A DNA stretch of 64,000 bases. Source: Brassica napus. Its lineage: Eukaryota; Streptophyta; Magnoliopsida; Brassicales; Brassicaceae. Each line of letters opens with the position of its first letter. The first letter of the stretch is position 1. The notes under the pieces are model-generated. The model was not told the origin of the DNA. It worked only from the letters and a program-made list of their open reading frames with translations, and made no database searches. The position numbers were made by a program, and so were the translations under genes. The stretch covers positions 43,657,218-43,721,217 of the forward strand of contig NC_063448.1 of the NCBI RefSeq assembly GCF_020379485.1, given 5' to 3'. Shown here one piece after another: positions 47,272-57,711 of this stretch.

Positions 47272-47345
47272 TGTAGACCCCTAGATTCGAACCCAGGTTG
47301 GTTGGTCAAATGACAGAGTATTTTACCACTGGGCTACTGGCACTT
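47272..47345 (-). other. tRNA-like module, left arm
   Basis: Reverse complement of the right-arm module, with GGTTCGAATCT in the B-box position and a degraded A-box region (AGTGGTAAAATA retained). Likely weaker than the right copy. Confidence 0.5.
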
Positions 47346-48024
47346 TCAATGTACTTACTAACATGTTTACTTTTATTTGGTACATATTAAATATAAAAAA
47401 TTCTCTAAAAACTTAATAAGATCTTTAAAATTCCAAAAAAATTAAAAAATAAAGAAGATTTTTATAAAATTAATTTAGAAATTAAAATTAAAAATAAAAT
47501 TTTCTTTTTCTTTTAAAAAATAAAAACTCTTCCAAAATTTTCTAAAAACTTAAAAAGATCTTTAAAATTCCAAAAAATTGAAACAATAAAGAAATTTTTT
47601 ATAAAATTAATTTTGAAATTAAAACAGAAATTTTTTATAAAATTAATTTTGAAATTAAAATAGAAAATAAAAATTTATTTTTTCTTTTCCAAAAAACACT
47701 AACTTTTCACGAATTGAAAAGAAAAAATAAAATTTAATTTTCTATTTTAATTTCAAAATTAATTTTATAAAAAAATTCTTTATTTTTTCAATTTTTTGGA
47801 ATTTTAAAGATCTTTTTAAGTTTTTAGAAAATTTTGGAAGAGTTTTTATTTTTTAAAAAGAAAAATAAATTTTTATTTTTAATTTTAATTTCTAAATTAA
47901 TTTTATAAAAATATTCTTTAATTTTTTATTTTTTTGAAATTTTAAAGATCTTATTAAGTTTTTAAAGAATTTTTTATATTTAATATGTACCAAATAAAAG
48001 TAAACATGTTAGTAAGTACATTGA

Positions 48025-48098
48025 AAGTGCTAGTAGCCTAGTGGTAAAATACCTTGCCATTTGACCAACCAACCTGGGTTCGAATCCAGGGGTCTACA
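48025..48098 (+). other. tRNA-like module, right arm (A and B boxes)
   Basis: A-box-like TAGCCTAGTGG at 48034 and a perfect B box GGTTCGAATCC at 48077, 43 bases apart as in a tRNA. A 5-bp T-stem CCTGG/CCAGG encloses GTTCGAAT. The acceptor ends do not pair well, so this is not a functional tRNA gene but a tRNA-derived RNA polymerase III promoter-like sequence, as in SINE heads. Confidence 0.6.
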
Positions 48099-48368
48099 TA
48101 TTTTTAATTTCAAATAATGTAAAACGACGTCGTTTCATCTCATTTGAAAAACGACGTCGTTTCACTAAACGCCAACAATAAACGACGTCAAATATTTCTG
48201 TTAAATTTATTGACGGCGTGCTGAATTGGCAAGTCAGCGAAAACATTGTTAATTAATTATAAAGTCAATGAAAGTTTTGTGTTTTTTTGGTCAGCCCAAA
48301 AGTTCATGTTTTTTTTGGCAATTCGTGAAAAGTTGAGGTATTTTTTGGACGAATTCTCGATTGTCAAT

Positions 48369-48697
48369 ACATGTTTTACAAATGATTTTATCGTTTAGTA
48401 TATAATTTTAATTATTTATGAGTTTATAGGGAAAAACGCCATTTGAAAATAAGCTAAAAAACTAACAAAAATAAGCTAAAACCCCTTAATTTTGTAGACA
48501 AGCCAAATTTTTTTCTCAGACTTTCATAATTTTCTCGAAATAATCCTAAACTTATGTTGATTCGGCAATTTTAAACATCCTGAAGTCAACAATTAATTTT
48601 GCTTGAACTTCTATTAAATAGTGAAACAATGCGTTTTACTCTATCATTAAAAACATAAACTCGTGACTTCTTTTCTTCTTTATCTACTATGCAAATA
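48369..48697. other. Intergenic stretch
   Basis: No gene. AAAAATAAGCTAAAA-type text at about 48430-48490 resembles a transposon end, but no partner was found. Confidence 0.45.
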
Positions 48698-49270
48698 CAG
48701 TAGAACTTCTATAAATTAATACTCGATAAATTAATAATTTATATAAATTAATAAATTTCACTGGTCCCAATTTGGACTCGTTTAAAATTTAACACAATTC
48801 GATAAAATAATAAGATAATAATTTTTAAAAAAAATCTATGTAAATATATGGTCCTATTAGAATTATTAATTAATAATTTATATGATATATATTTTATATA
48901 AGTAAAAACCTATGATTATATTTTTTTATTTTTATTCACACTGGAATTATCTTTATATTTTCTTAACACTTAATATATTTTTTATGAGATTTAGTAATAT
49001 TATATTTTAAACCACATTTAAGTTGTATGCAATATATATTATAGAGTATCTATATTATATACACCAAATAATATAATAAAATCAATATAAATGTCAAATT
49101 TCAAAAAATAACAATTAATGTCTATACACTAAAATCAAATACTTTTCTTATCTTAGAATAAATATATCTTAAAATAAAAATCTAAACAAAGAAAATTTTG
49201 CAAATTAATATCTCTATAAATTAATAAAATTTCAAAGTCTCAACATTATTAATTTATAAAGGTTCTATTG
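48698..49270. mobile_element. TIR-type MITE
   Basis: Left CAGTAGAACTTCTATAAATT and right (reverse complement) CAATAGAACCTTTATAAATT are inverted repeats; the interior is AT-rich with no frame. The target duplication is not clear, so the superfamily is left open. Confidence 0.7.
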
Positions 49271-49305
49271 TACCCAATTCCCAGGAAAAAAATATCTTCT
49301 TCACC

Positions 49306-49603
49306 ATGGGATCAACTTCAAAAGCTCATGGATTTCCAAGCAAGAGTGTATGTTGTGAGCTTGTGAAGATGTACACGTCTAGGACGCAAGAAAATCCTGG
49401 TCCACCGTTCTTCAGGTGCGTGAGTAAGAGAGATGGGGGCAAAGTTTCACTGACCAAAACCGATGCAAGTGATGATATGTTAAGAAAATTTGGTCTGAAT
49501 CTCTTAAGCTTCACGAATCTCTCATTGTTAATTGTATAGGAGCACTTATTTAAATGGGTGGAAGAGGCTGTTTTTGAAGAGAAGAAGTTTGTTAGCTATT
49601 AGG
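49306..49603 (+). pseudogene. GRF-type zinc-finger gene fragment
   Basis: Starts MGSTSKAHGFPSK and contains the GRF-like signature TSRTQENPGPPFFRC, where the family usually reads NPGRPFFRC. The frame then runs into non-family sequence. A piece EHLFKWVEEAVFEEKKF, typical of the region after the finger, follows an AATTGTATAG acceptor-like site at 49540, then a stop. Either an unannotated intron or a frameshift separates the two; the expected C-terminal part is missing. Nucleic-acid binding is the family role. Confidence 0.6.
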
Positions 49604-49759
49604 ACCAAGTTATTAGATCAGAAGTTGTTGTTTTAAACCTAAGATAATTTGGTGTTATAATGTTTAATGACGTTTTCCCCTGAGTTTATATATGTTTCAT
49701 CTGTGTCTTTTAGTTCACATATGAATTTTCTCACGTGTTATTAGTTCAGGACTGCTAGC

Positions 49760-50235
49760 AAACAATTCGGCCCCTTTTCCTCATCTCATTTTGCAGCTCT
49801 TTTAAACATATTACATTGTGTGCATTTGTTTTGTGTGCTGTAGCCGGAAAACCAACCAACCGATGTTGTCAGACGTGTTTGTTGTTTATAAGAATCAGAC
49901 GGTGATAAACAAGTAAACTAAGGAAGATAGATATGTATGTATATTGTATAGTAATGTAGACAAATAAAATAAAATTTGTAAACATGAATAGACATGATAA
50001 TTTGCTCAGTCTGGGCTATCTGAAAGTTCAACCTATGTGCCTTCTTTATGCATTTCACAAAACAACTTGCGACTTGTGAGCACGAAGAATAGTATAGCAC
50101 GTTAAATAATATAATGAGCCCATCAACCGGAAACAACTAAACAATCTTTCAAATGAGTGTTACGCGGCAAGGTGGCCACAATACCAGACCACTCAATCCT
50201 CCCACGAATATTTTCTCCTACCCAATCCAATGCGA
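49760..50235. repeat. 3' flank of the split F-box/kelch gene
   Basis: Homologous to 32750-33142; see the intact copy. Confidence 0.85.
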
Positions 50236-50808
50236 TCAGTTTACAGATAAGTTCACTCTTCGTGCGATCAATATGAGGTAGTGGCCAAAAAAAAGGCTAT
50301 CTTTCCCTCGAATTCCTCCATTTTTTTTAGCAGCAGACGAATACATTTCTAGCTTCCCATCCTTGCCATCACGATCAACCACTCTTTTCCAAACCTTGAG
50401 CTTTGTGTTAAACCACATTAACCCGCAACACGTAAAACAAGCGTAGAGCACATTCCCTACCACACACACGAACTTCACTTTACAACTTAGCATCTCCGTT
50501 GCATCATTGTTTATACCTTCTCTCGGACTATACGTGCTGACTCTCCCATCTCTGCCCACCCTATAAACCTTTTTCTTCATCGACACACTAAACTCCGATT
50601 CAAATTTCACGTTCTCCTCATCTTCGAAGTCCCAGGTTTGCGTTTCTGGATCAAACACTTCCAGTTGGCTATCTTCATCACTTCCTCCAATTACATATAT
50701 CTTCCCCTCGACCACTCCCACAGCTACTTTGTACTCTGCCGACCGACCCACTTTCATGCTTGGAGCCGTCCGTAAATGACCAGATCGAGTATCAAGTATC
50801 CAAAGCTT
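50236..50808 (-). pseudogene. F-box/kelch gene, 3' half of the split copy
   Basis: Continues the kelch domain where 57283 breaks off: LWILDTRSGHLRTAPSMKVG, KIYVIGG, EVFDPETQTW, DGRVSTYSPREG, VDRDGKDGKLEMY. A run of A's near 50320 (KKNGGIRGK against the intact copy's KMVEYEGTI) shifts the frame, so the C-terminus is wrong as well. The break at 50808 is exactly the Copia 3 left border. Confidence 0.9.
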
Positions 50809-51155
50809 TGTTAGATATTTTAGTGAATCTTTGCAACCATTAAAGTGAAGCATCGCAATTGTTTAGATGAACAAATGCAACTGTTTGTGATTGTAACTAT
50901 TAGTGGTAAATGGTTGCAACCTTTGGTGATAAACCATTGTAACCATTGGTGATTAAAGTCTTTGGTGATGAACCATTGTGACTTTTGTCTAACCAATGTA
51001 ACTATTGGTATTAATGGTTGTAACTTTTCACTAACCATCGTAACTATTGGTGCTAACCATTGCAACCCTTAGTACTTTATATGAAGAGTTGTGGGCAACG
51101 GAAAATAACAACTTGAATCAAAACTTGTAAAACAAGATTGAAGATCAAAAACTAA
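50809..51155 (+). repeat. Left LTR of Copia 3, part 1
   Basis: Aligns with 56718 onward. Contains short degenerate repeats of AACCATTGTAACTATTGGTG type. Broken at ACTAA|TAATTAG by the Helitron. Confidence 0.92.
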
Positions 51156-51483
51156 TTTATATATTATTATAAAGAAGGGTTTACTCCCTCCTAGTTAAGT
51201 CACGTAGGATGCGACGTCAGAAAGTCGGCTCCTGACGGCGCGACATGTGTCATCGTAAATGAAAAAGCTTTGCTGACTTTTGATTTTCTTATGGGCTTAT
51301 ACGGTTTGATTATTTCTAGGTTTTGTACAATATGTGTTGGGCTGAGAGACAAACAAAACTTGGCCCATTATTTCTTTTTTTGATAAAATACTTGACCCGT
51401 TGTTTGCATTCATCTCCTTCTCGAGTATAGGGTTAATCGTCTCCCCAATAATCTGATTTTATCTACCATCAATGGAGATAAAC

Positions 51484-51640
51484 TTTCAATCCTTTGTTGT
51501 TTGATCGTCTGCTCAGATTGTCTTGCGTGCAGGAATAAAATCTGATATCTGAGCAGACGATCAAACAACAAAGGATTACATTTCAATCCTTTGTTGTTTG
51601 ATCGTCTGCTCTGATTGTCTTGCGTGCAGGAATAAAATCT
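51484..51640. repeat. Direct-inverted-direct 60-bp repeat in the Helitron
   Basis: TTTCAATCCTTTGTTGTTTG... at 51484-51543 recurs at 51581-51640, with a perfect 28-bp inverted copy at 51550-51577 between them. Confidence 0.93.
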
Positions 51641-52079
51641 TTTCCGTCCTTTTTAGTGGGCTTATTTAATTAGGTATGGATGGAGCTTCCTCTGTAGATT
51701 GATAATTTGAGATGGAAAGATTGAGTTCAGAGCTTCATAAGCATATCTCATGGTGGGCAACAACAATGAAGGTAGAAAGACTCTTGATCAGTCTTATCAA
51801 GTCTGAAACCCATTGATGTTTCGTATTGCTCTGGTTTTGGGCAGATTTGGCTTTAGCTGACTGAGATCCTAAGGTTTTCCTGCTCAAAAATGTTCACAAT
51901 GGCTGGTAAACTAGGTTTGTTTTGCATGTCGGGACCATGGCTCTTTCCATTTTAGACAGAGAAAGAATGAAGTGAGAGAGAATGTCATTTACAAGAACAG
52001 GAACACATCAGTTTTCATGCTCTCTTAATCTGTCTGTGCAGGTCATTTATTCCTCAATGCCATATCGGTGACACACTTC

Positions 52080-52630
52080 CCACATTAAAGACACCAACTG
52101 CAGGCTTCGTAGAGCAAAGAGTGGTTCCTCTGCCACATCTTCCAAGTATGGTGATGTTAAGAAAATTGAATCCGTCACATTATCTGAAACTAATAGCTAC
52201 GTTCTCAATTCATCCCTAGGTACGTCACTGGATAAGGATCACTGTAATAGCATGACCAGGTACATTTGTTGTTTGCGTTGTCTCTCCTTTCATGCTGCGC
52301 ACAATTATCTTATCAAAACGTCTTTTATTTGAAAATAACCAAATAAGAGATTTGTTGTTACTTAGCTTTCTGCTTTAGCTCATTTACTAAGCTTCACATT
52401 TGAATAGTAACCGTGGACTTTCTGATTATATGGCTGCTGTATTCTGTGGTCCCAAATACAGTAGTGAAATGGAGTGTTCGGATCACACAAACGGGCATCT
52501 GATGCTGTTCCAGTTATTGAAGGACATCCAGCCAGCACAGACCCATAGCCTACGCATACTGATTCAGTCATAACCTCCACCGAGACTCCCATTGATGATG
52601 AAAAAGCCCCCAAGTTCAAAGAAAGCTAGC
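52080..52630 (+). pseudogene. Exon-like pieces carried by the Helitron
   Basis: About 52095-52262 reads RRAKSGSSATSSKYGDVKKI, then ESVTLSETNSYVLNSSLGTS, without a stop. About 52490-52629 reads ASDAVPVIEGHPASTDP, stop, then TSTETPIDDEKAPKFKES-stop. Codon quality and a stop at a natural-looking end suggest captured host exons. Parent gene not recognised. Confidence 0.4.
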
Positions 52631-53837
52631 AAACACTGAGCACTCCAACTATGGGTTATTTGGGTTTTGATTATTTAGAATTATTATTGAATTTTGGAAT
52701 TAAGTGATTGTCTTCCAGTACACTAAGTGAACTCTTTTTTCAAGAAATATTATTATAACTCGCAAAATATAGTGGAGCTCCATTGTTTGTTTCATAGCTC
52801 TATTTTTTCCTTCAATAACGATGTAGTCTACATACTATAGTTAACAGCAAGATGTTCTTAATTGTATAAGAATAAAATTATATGGACTAAAGTGATAACA
52901 ATAAAAGTTAACTATGTTATTTGAAAAACAGATAATTTCAAGGACTTTAAAGTAAAGAACTTCAAATATGAAATTTTGTACATTAGAACTTCAAATATGA
53001 ATCGTACAAAACTTAAAAATTTAAAGTCTTGAACTTGCTTTTAGAGCATGTAAAATTTCATATTTGAAGTATTGAAATTAATTTTGGAGATGCTCTTAAC
53101 ACGAAACAATTTAGTTCTGGTTCGTATTCCATTATATGTTCGCTTCAGTTTGAAATATATTTTCTTAACAAATTGTACAATCAATGAAGTTCTTCCTCTA
53201 TTTAACCGATAACGTGGAGATTCATTATATAAACACAAAATAGTAATAAAAATAATAATACATATAGTAGAAAATCTATAAATTATTACTCGCAGATGAA
53301 TAAATACATAATTAATAAATTTTACTGGTCTTGAATTTGACATATGCAAAATATAATTTAATTCAATAAAATAATAATAGTATAACTATTATATATATAA
53401 CTTTCATATAAACATAAAAAAAGCCATCTTTTAAAAAATGAATTCATCTTTCATTTTTTTTTAGTTTCAGTTTTCTGATGTTTTCATTGAATTACAGATA
53501 AAGGACATTTATATACTATCATCAAATTCAACACGCATTACAAATAATTTAATTAAGTAGATAAAATTTGTTGACAAAAAAAGTAGATAAAATTTAACTA
53601 ATATATACTATCGTAAAATTAATTTTTTTGGATGACAGAAACAACGATTGTAAACAAGCAAAATATATTTTATCACATATAATCCCTCCTCAGCTAAAAT
53701 TTTCTAAAAGACAAAAATTATTATTATACACACGTTTGCAAATGCAAACCTATAAGACAAACCACAAATCATACAAAAAAATAATAACCTAGATCACAAG
53801 TGAAATATATCCCGTCCGAAGGGCGGACCGATCCTAG

Positions 53838-54119
53838 TAATTAGTAAAAGAGAGAGAAAGAAAGATTCATTGTTCGAAGATCATCAAAGATCATTGAAGA
53901 AACACATATACACACTAAAGCTTTATTTCTTATTCTTGTATCTTAGCCTAGAACAAGAATGAGACTTTGATTGTCTTATCCTACAAAGAGATTTCGTGTA
54001 ACCCAAAGGCTTGGAATAGAGTCGAAATACTCTTTAAGAAAAGCATGGCGATTCAATCATTATCCAAGTATATAGTTCATACTTATTCGGGTTACCAAAC
54101 CACAAATAAGTAACCAACA
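53838..54119 (+). repeat. Left LTR of Copia 3, part 2
   Basis: Resumes at TAATTAGTAAAAGAG and ends AACCAACA at 54119. No standard tRNA-Met primer site is seen after it (ATCTTAAAGAGT follows). Confidence 0.88.
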
Positions 54120-54204
54120 ATCTTAAAGAGTATATTCGTTGTGAACTATAACTTATGATTTTGTGCGAGAGATAAAATCAAAGTTGTAAATGCTTCAAAG
54201 AGTA

Positions 54205-54420
54205 GACTTTCGAAGAGGTGCGATCATATCGTAATCCAAGGGATGTGAGTGCATCGTAATCCAAGGGATGCGAGTACATAGTGATCCAAAGGATGCGAGT
54301 GTATCGTGACCTAAAGGATGTGATTGTATTGTTATTCAAGAGGTACGAACGTGTCGTGATCCAGGAAGTACGAACGTGTCGTGATCCAAGGAGTACAAAT
54401 GTATCATAACCCAAGGAGTG
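54205..54420. repeat. 25-bp minisatellite, upstream block
   Basis: Degenerate units of GATGCGAGTGCATCGTAATC type followed by CAAGG, about nine copies. Related in length and sequence to the downstream block, although more diverged. Confidence 0.75.
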
Positions 54421-54740
54421 CCAACTGCGAAACGTTTCCAAAAATGCCTATCCATGTTGAAGTATCAAACACAGGTGAATTCGACGGAACACACACGGTG
54501 TTCGTCTTTGCCGAGGCTCCGAGAAACGGGATAAAAGGACTGGGTGTGAACAAACAATTGATAGCGTTTGAGAAGGTTCATGTCACGGCAGGTGCAAAAC
54601 GGACTGTTCAAGTCGATGTTGATGCTTGCAAGCATCTTGGTGTAGTGGATGAGTATGGTAAGAGGAGAATCCCAATGGGTGAACATAAGTTACACATTGG
54701 AGACCTTAAACATACTATTTTGGTCAAACCACAACTTTGA
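54421..54740 (+). pseudogene. Captured beta-D-xylosidase C-terminal fragment
   Basis: About 105 residues ending at a natural stop (LKHTILVKPQL-TGA at 54738). Contains NTGEFDGTHTVFVFAE, then GIKGLGVNKQLIAFEKVHV and DVDACKHLGVVDEYGKRRIP: the fibronectin type III-like C-terminal domain of plant GH3 beta-xylosidase/arabinofuranosidases (BXL family, cell-wall xylan trimming). No catalytic domain is present, so it is no enzyme. The frame is undamaged, unlike the surrounding pol, which suggests recent capture or constraint. Sense strand matches the element. Confidence 0.85.
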
Positions 54741-54744
54741 CGGA

Positions 54745-55110
54745 GGGTACGAACGGATCGGGACCGAAAGGGTACGAACGGATCAGGACCGAAAGGGTAC
54801 GAACGGATCAGGACCGAAAGGGTACGAACGGATCGGGACCGAAAGGGTACGAAGGGATCAGAACCGAAAGGGTACGAATCGTTCAGGACCAAAAGGGTAC
54901 GAACGGTTCGGGACAAAAAAGGTGTGAACGGTTCGGGACCAAAAGAGTGCGAACAGTTCGGGACTGAAAAGGTGTGAATGTACCATCACCGAAAAGGGGT
55001 GAATGTAACATCACCGAAAGGGTGCGGATATAATTTCACCGAAAGGGTGCAAATATCAGGTAACCGTAAGAGTGCAAACATAACGTTACTGAAAAGATGC
55101 GAATGACTTG
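54745..55110. repeat. 25-bp minisatellite, downstream block
   Basis: Units start at 54745, 54770, 54795, 54820, 54845, 54870 and 54895 (GGGTACGAACGGATCAGGAC then CGAAA), then drift to GGTGTGAACGG forms until about 55110. Because 25 is not a multiple of three, frames across it cycle; they are not genes. Confidence 0.95.
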
Positions 55111-56717
55111 TGGTTAAGGCTGAGCCGTCATGAGTGGAAAACATATTGTTCATGGTCGGTGCTATGGACTATGATTCATGGGTATGGATCGGTGGCTTAG
55201 AAAGAAGTGTATATAAAGCCACCTAAAGGTCTTGTTTTGCCTTGTAATAAATATAAAATGTATTTGTTTATTTGAATGGGCTAAAGAAAGCACCTAGACA
55301 GTAACATCAAATGTTTGATGAGATTGTCTTATCATATGGTTTGAGTTAAACCATTAGGGTAAGTGTTTATTTAACAAATTGATGAATCTAGTAATGGAAC
55401 AATCATTTGCTTATATGTGATGACATATTGATCTTTGGCACTAGCCATAGACAAGTAGAGCTTACAAAAGCATTATTATCATCAAGCTTTGTAATGAAAG
55501 ACATGGGGGTTTATGTGATTCTTGAAATTTGAATCACACATACAAGTAAAGAACTATATTATACACAATCTCATTCTATTGAGCAAGTTATTAATAAGTT
55601 CAATCGTGAAGTTCTCTAATAAGAACTCCCATAGAATGAGAGTGTGAAGTTTGTGTCTTATGCATGACAAGAAATATCACAACTCGAGTATTTGAATGAA
55701 ACCATAAATTATGGTTTGTTATATGTTAGATTTCCTTTGATTGTAGAAGGATATTTAGATGCAAGTTGATTATAAATATAGAAGATTATTCTTCTATAAG
55801 TGGTTGAATATTTTGCTTGGGGAGGTGCAATTTCATTGCATGAAAAATTTGACTATAGAATAGGAATTCGTAATATTAGCATATGCCGGTAAATAGTAAT
55901 ATTTGCTAAAGAAATTATTTTACGAGATTCCGTTGTGGCCGAAATAGTATCACCAGTTTCTATCTATGATAGTGAAAAGTCTTGGTTAAGGTTTATAACT
56001 AAGTGTATAATGGTAAGTCGCGACACCTGGCTTTGATATAGCGCAATATGTGAGCTGATCACTCACGGAGTGATACCATAAGGGTTTATTCGGTCTGAAA
56101 GAAATGTAGCATATCATTTGACGAAATGATTAGCTAGAGACTTGGTTATTAAGTTTGTTAGGGATGCGTTTAAAGTCCATTTGAAATCTTTAATGGTGGG
56201 ATACCCAATTCCCCTCTGATACGACCTTTGAGGCTGGATTCAATGTGGAAAGCCTACAGTTAAAGGTTGAAGCATATTGTTTTTATATCATCCCAAACTA
56301 TGTGCTTGGACCTATAAGAAAGGGCTAGGTTGAACTTTTATTCTTAATAAATACTTTGAAAAAATGCATATGCAGGTGCATGACTGAAAGTATTTACATA
56401 TATGAGTGTAAAGTGATGCCGCTTCAATAAGCTGGGACTTGGCTTTGTATGCATTCATGAATGGATTGAGACACATGACTTATAATAGTGTCGGGTAAAC
56501 ACTTAGAGTAGTATGGAAACACATGTGTGTATTATCTTCATGTGCTCAAAATGGGTTGAGGGATTCAATCCGTAGGACATCCTGATTCTCAGGCATTTGG
56601 AATGCGTATTACACTAAGATGAAAATTCAATTCTTCAAACATTTTCATTTATGCATGAGTTTAATATATGTATTATTTATTTAATGAATCTATGATTACA
56701 CTTAAATGGAGGATGAT
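55111..56717 (+). pseudogene. Decayed Copia reverse transcriptase and RNase H
   Basis: Readable remnants in order: a CDDILIFGTSHRQVELTKAL-like piece from about 55417 (the YVDD loop with an early Tyr lost), SSFVMKDMG, then THTSKELYYTQSHSIEQVI at about 55540, YLNETINYGLLYVRFP at about 55688, and an RNase H-like AWGGAISLH. Many stops and frame changes. It establishes the element as Copia on the plus strand. Confidence 0.7.
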
Positions 56718-57277
56718 TGTTGGATATTTAAGTGAATCCTTGCAACCATTAAAGTGAAGCATTGCAATTGTTTAGATGAACAAATGCAATTGTTTGTGAT
56801 TGTAACTATTAGTGGTAAATAGTTGCAACATTTTGTCTAACCAATGTAACTATTGGTATTAATGATTGTAACCCTTCACTAATCATTGTAACTATTGATG
56901 CTAACCATTGTAATCCTTAGTACTTTATATAAAGGGTTGTGGGCATTGGAAAATAACAACTTGAATCATAACTTGTAAAACAAGATTGAAGATCAAAAAC
57001 TAATAATTAGTAAGAGAGAGAAAGAAAGATTTATTGTTCGAAAATCATCAAACATCTTTGAAAAAACACATATAAGCATTAAAACTTTATTTGTTATTCT
57101 TGTATCTTAGCATAGAACAAGACTTTGATTGTCTTATCCTACAAAGGGATTTCGTGTAACCCAAAAGCTTGGAATATGATTGAAATACTCTTTATGGAAA
57201 GCATGACGATTCAATCATTATCCAAGTATATAGTTCACACCCATTCGGGTTACCAAAGCACAAATAAGTAACCAACA
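56718..57277 (+). repeat. Right LTR of Copia 3
   Basis: 560 bp, preceded by a weak purine tract AAATGGAGGATGAT and followed by AGCTT. Confidence 0.92.
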
Positions 57278-57711
57278 AGCTTTGTGGAGAGAACGCTTCT
57301 TTCACTAATGAAATAGATCTCTGATCCTACGGAGACTGCATCACCAAGATCAGGTATGGGGACATCCGCTAACGACAAAGGTCTATGCTCCAACTGATAG
57401 TCGGTGGTCTTATCACCTGGACGGAAAGTGATCCAGCTGTAGCTAGGGGACCGTGACAATCTGCCTTGATAGAAATAATAAGAGAGATAGACGGACTTAA
57501 GCTGGGATCGCAAACGGTAGAGTTCTGGCGACCGCACGAGCGACCTGAGGGTTTTGGAAACCAAAGAGAGGTTTAGGTCGTAGCATCTCGGAACGCGGAA
57601 TAAGCATTTAAATGCAATGTCATGCGACTCATCTGGCAACGAAGAAAATGATGACGATGGTCGTGATTTCTTTGACTCGGAGGCGGCTACAAATTGTAGC
57701 CTACAATTGAC
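57278..57711 (-). pseudogene. F-box/kelch gene, 5' half of the split copy
   Basis: Starts at ATG 57711 but a 14-bp insertion (TTGTAGGCTACAAT-like duplication) right after MSIV causes an early stop. Downstream the F-box is readable (FKCLFRVPRCYDLNL, RSPELYRLRSQLKSVYLS) to SVGSEIYFI, with an LPDESHDIA in place of LPDEVVL. Joined across Copia 3 it continues at 50808. It was therefore probably already damaged at the 5' end, or has been since. Confidence 0.88.

Larger units (their letters stand above)
47013..48358. mobile_element. Long inverted-repeat (MULE-like, foldback) element
   Basis: 1346 bp that is almost wholly two inverted arms meeting near 47690, so its transcript would fold into one long hairpin. 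Flanked by a 10-bp direct repeat GATTGTCAAT (47003-47012, 48359-48368), within the range of Mutator-class duplications. Arms begin GAGAATTCG and carry paired AAACGACGTCGTTT palindromes. No gene. Such hairpins are typical small-RNA sources. Confidence 0.85.
51156..53837 (+). mobile_element. Helitron inserted in the Copia 3 LTR
   Basis: 2682 bp precisely removed when left and right LTRs are aligned. The 3' end has GTCCG-AAGGG-CGGAC hairpin (53814-53828) then CGATCCTAG, a Helitron terminus. The 5' end TTTATATATTATTATAAAG resembles ATREP starts except that the expected TC is TT. It sits between A and T with no duplication, as Helitrons do. No Rep/helicase; non-autonomous. The lack of a frame and a C-to-T change at the 5' end suggest age. 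Confidence 0.8.
50809..57277 (+). mobile_element. Ty1-copia retrotransposon 3 with captured gene fragment, inserted in an F-box gene
   Basis: LTRs start TGTTRGATATTT and end AACCAACA. Perfect 5-bp target duplication AGCTT at 50804-50808 and 57278-57282. The left LTR (50809-51155 + 53838-54119) is split by a Helitron; the right LTR (56718-57277) lacks about 69 bp present in the left. Only decayed Copia pol remains. The interior carries a beta-xylosidase fragment within 25-bp repeats. Without the Helitron it is about 3.8 kb, so internally deleted and non-autonomous. Confidence 0.92.

Noticed and set aside
48025..48098. Functional tRNA gene
   Set aside because: A and B boxes and the T-stem fit, but the acceptor stem does not pair and no clear anticodon arm forms.
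54608..54967. Overlapping open frames downstream of the beta-xylosidase fragment
   Set aside because: They are 25-bp repeats read in rotating frames.
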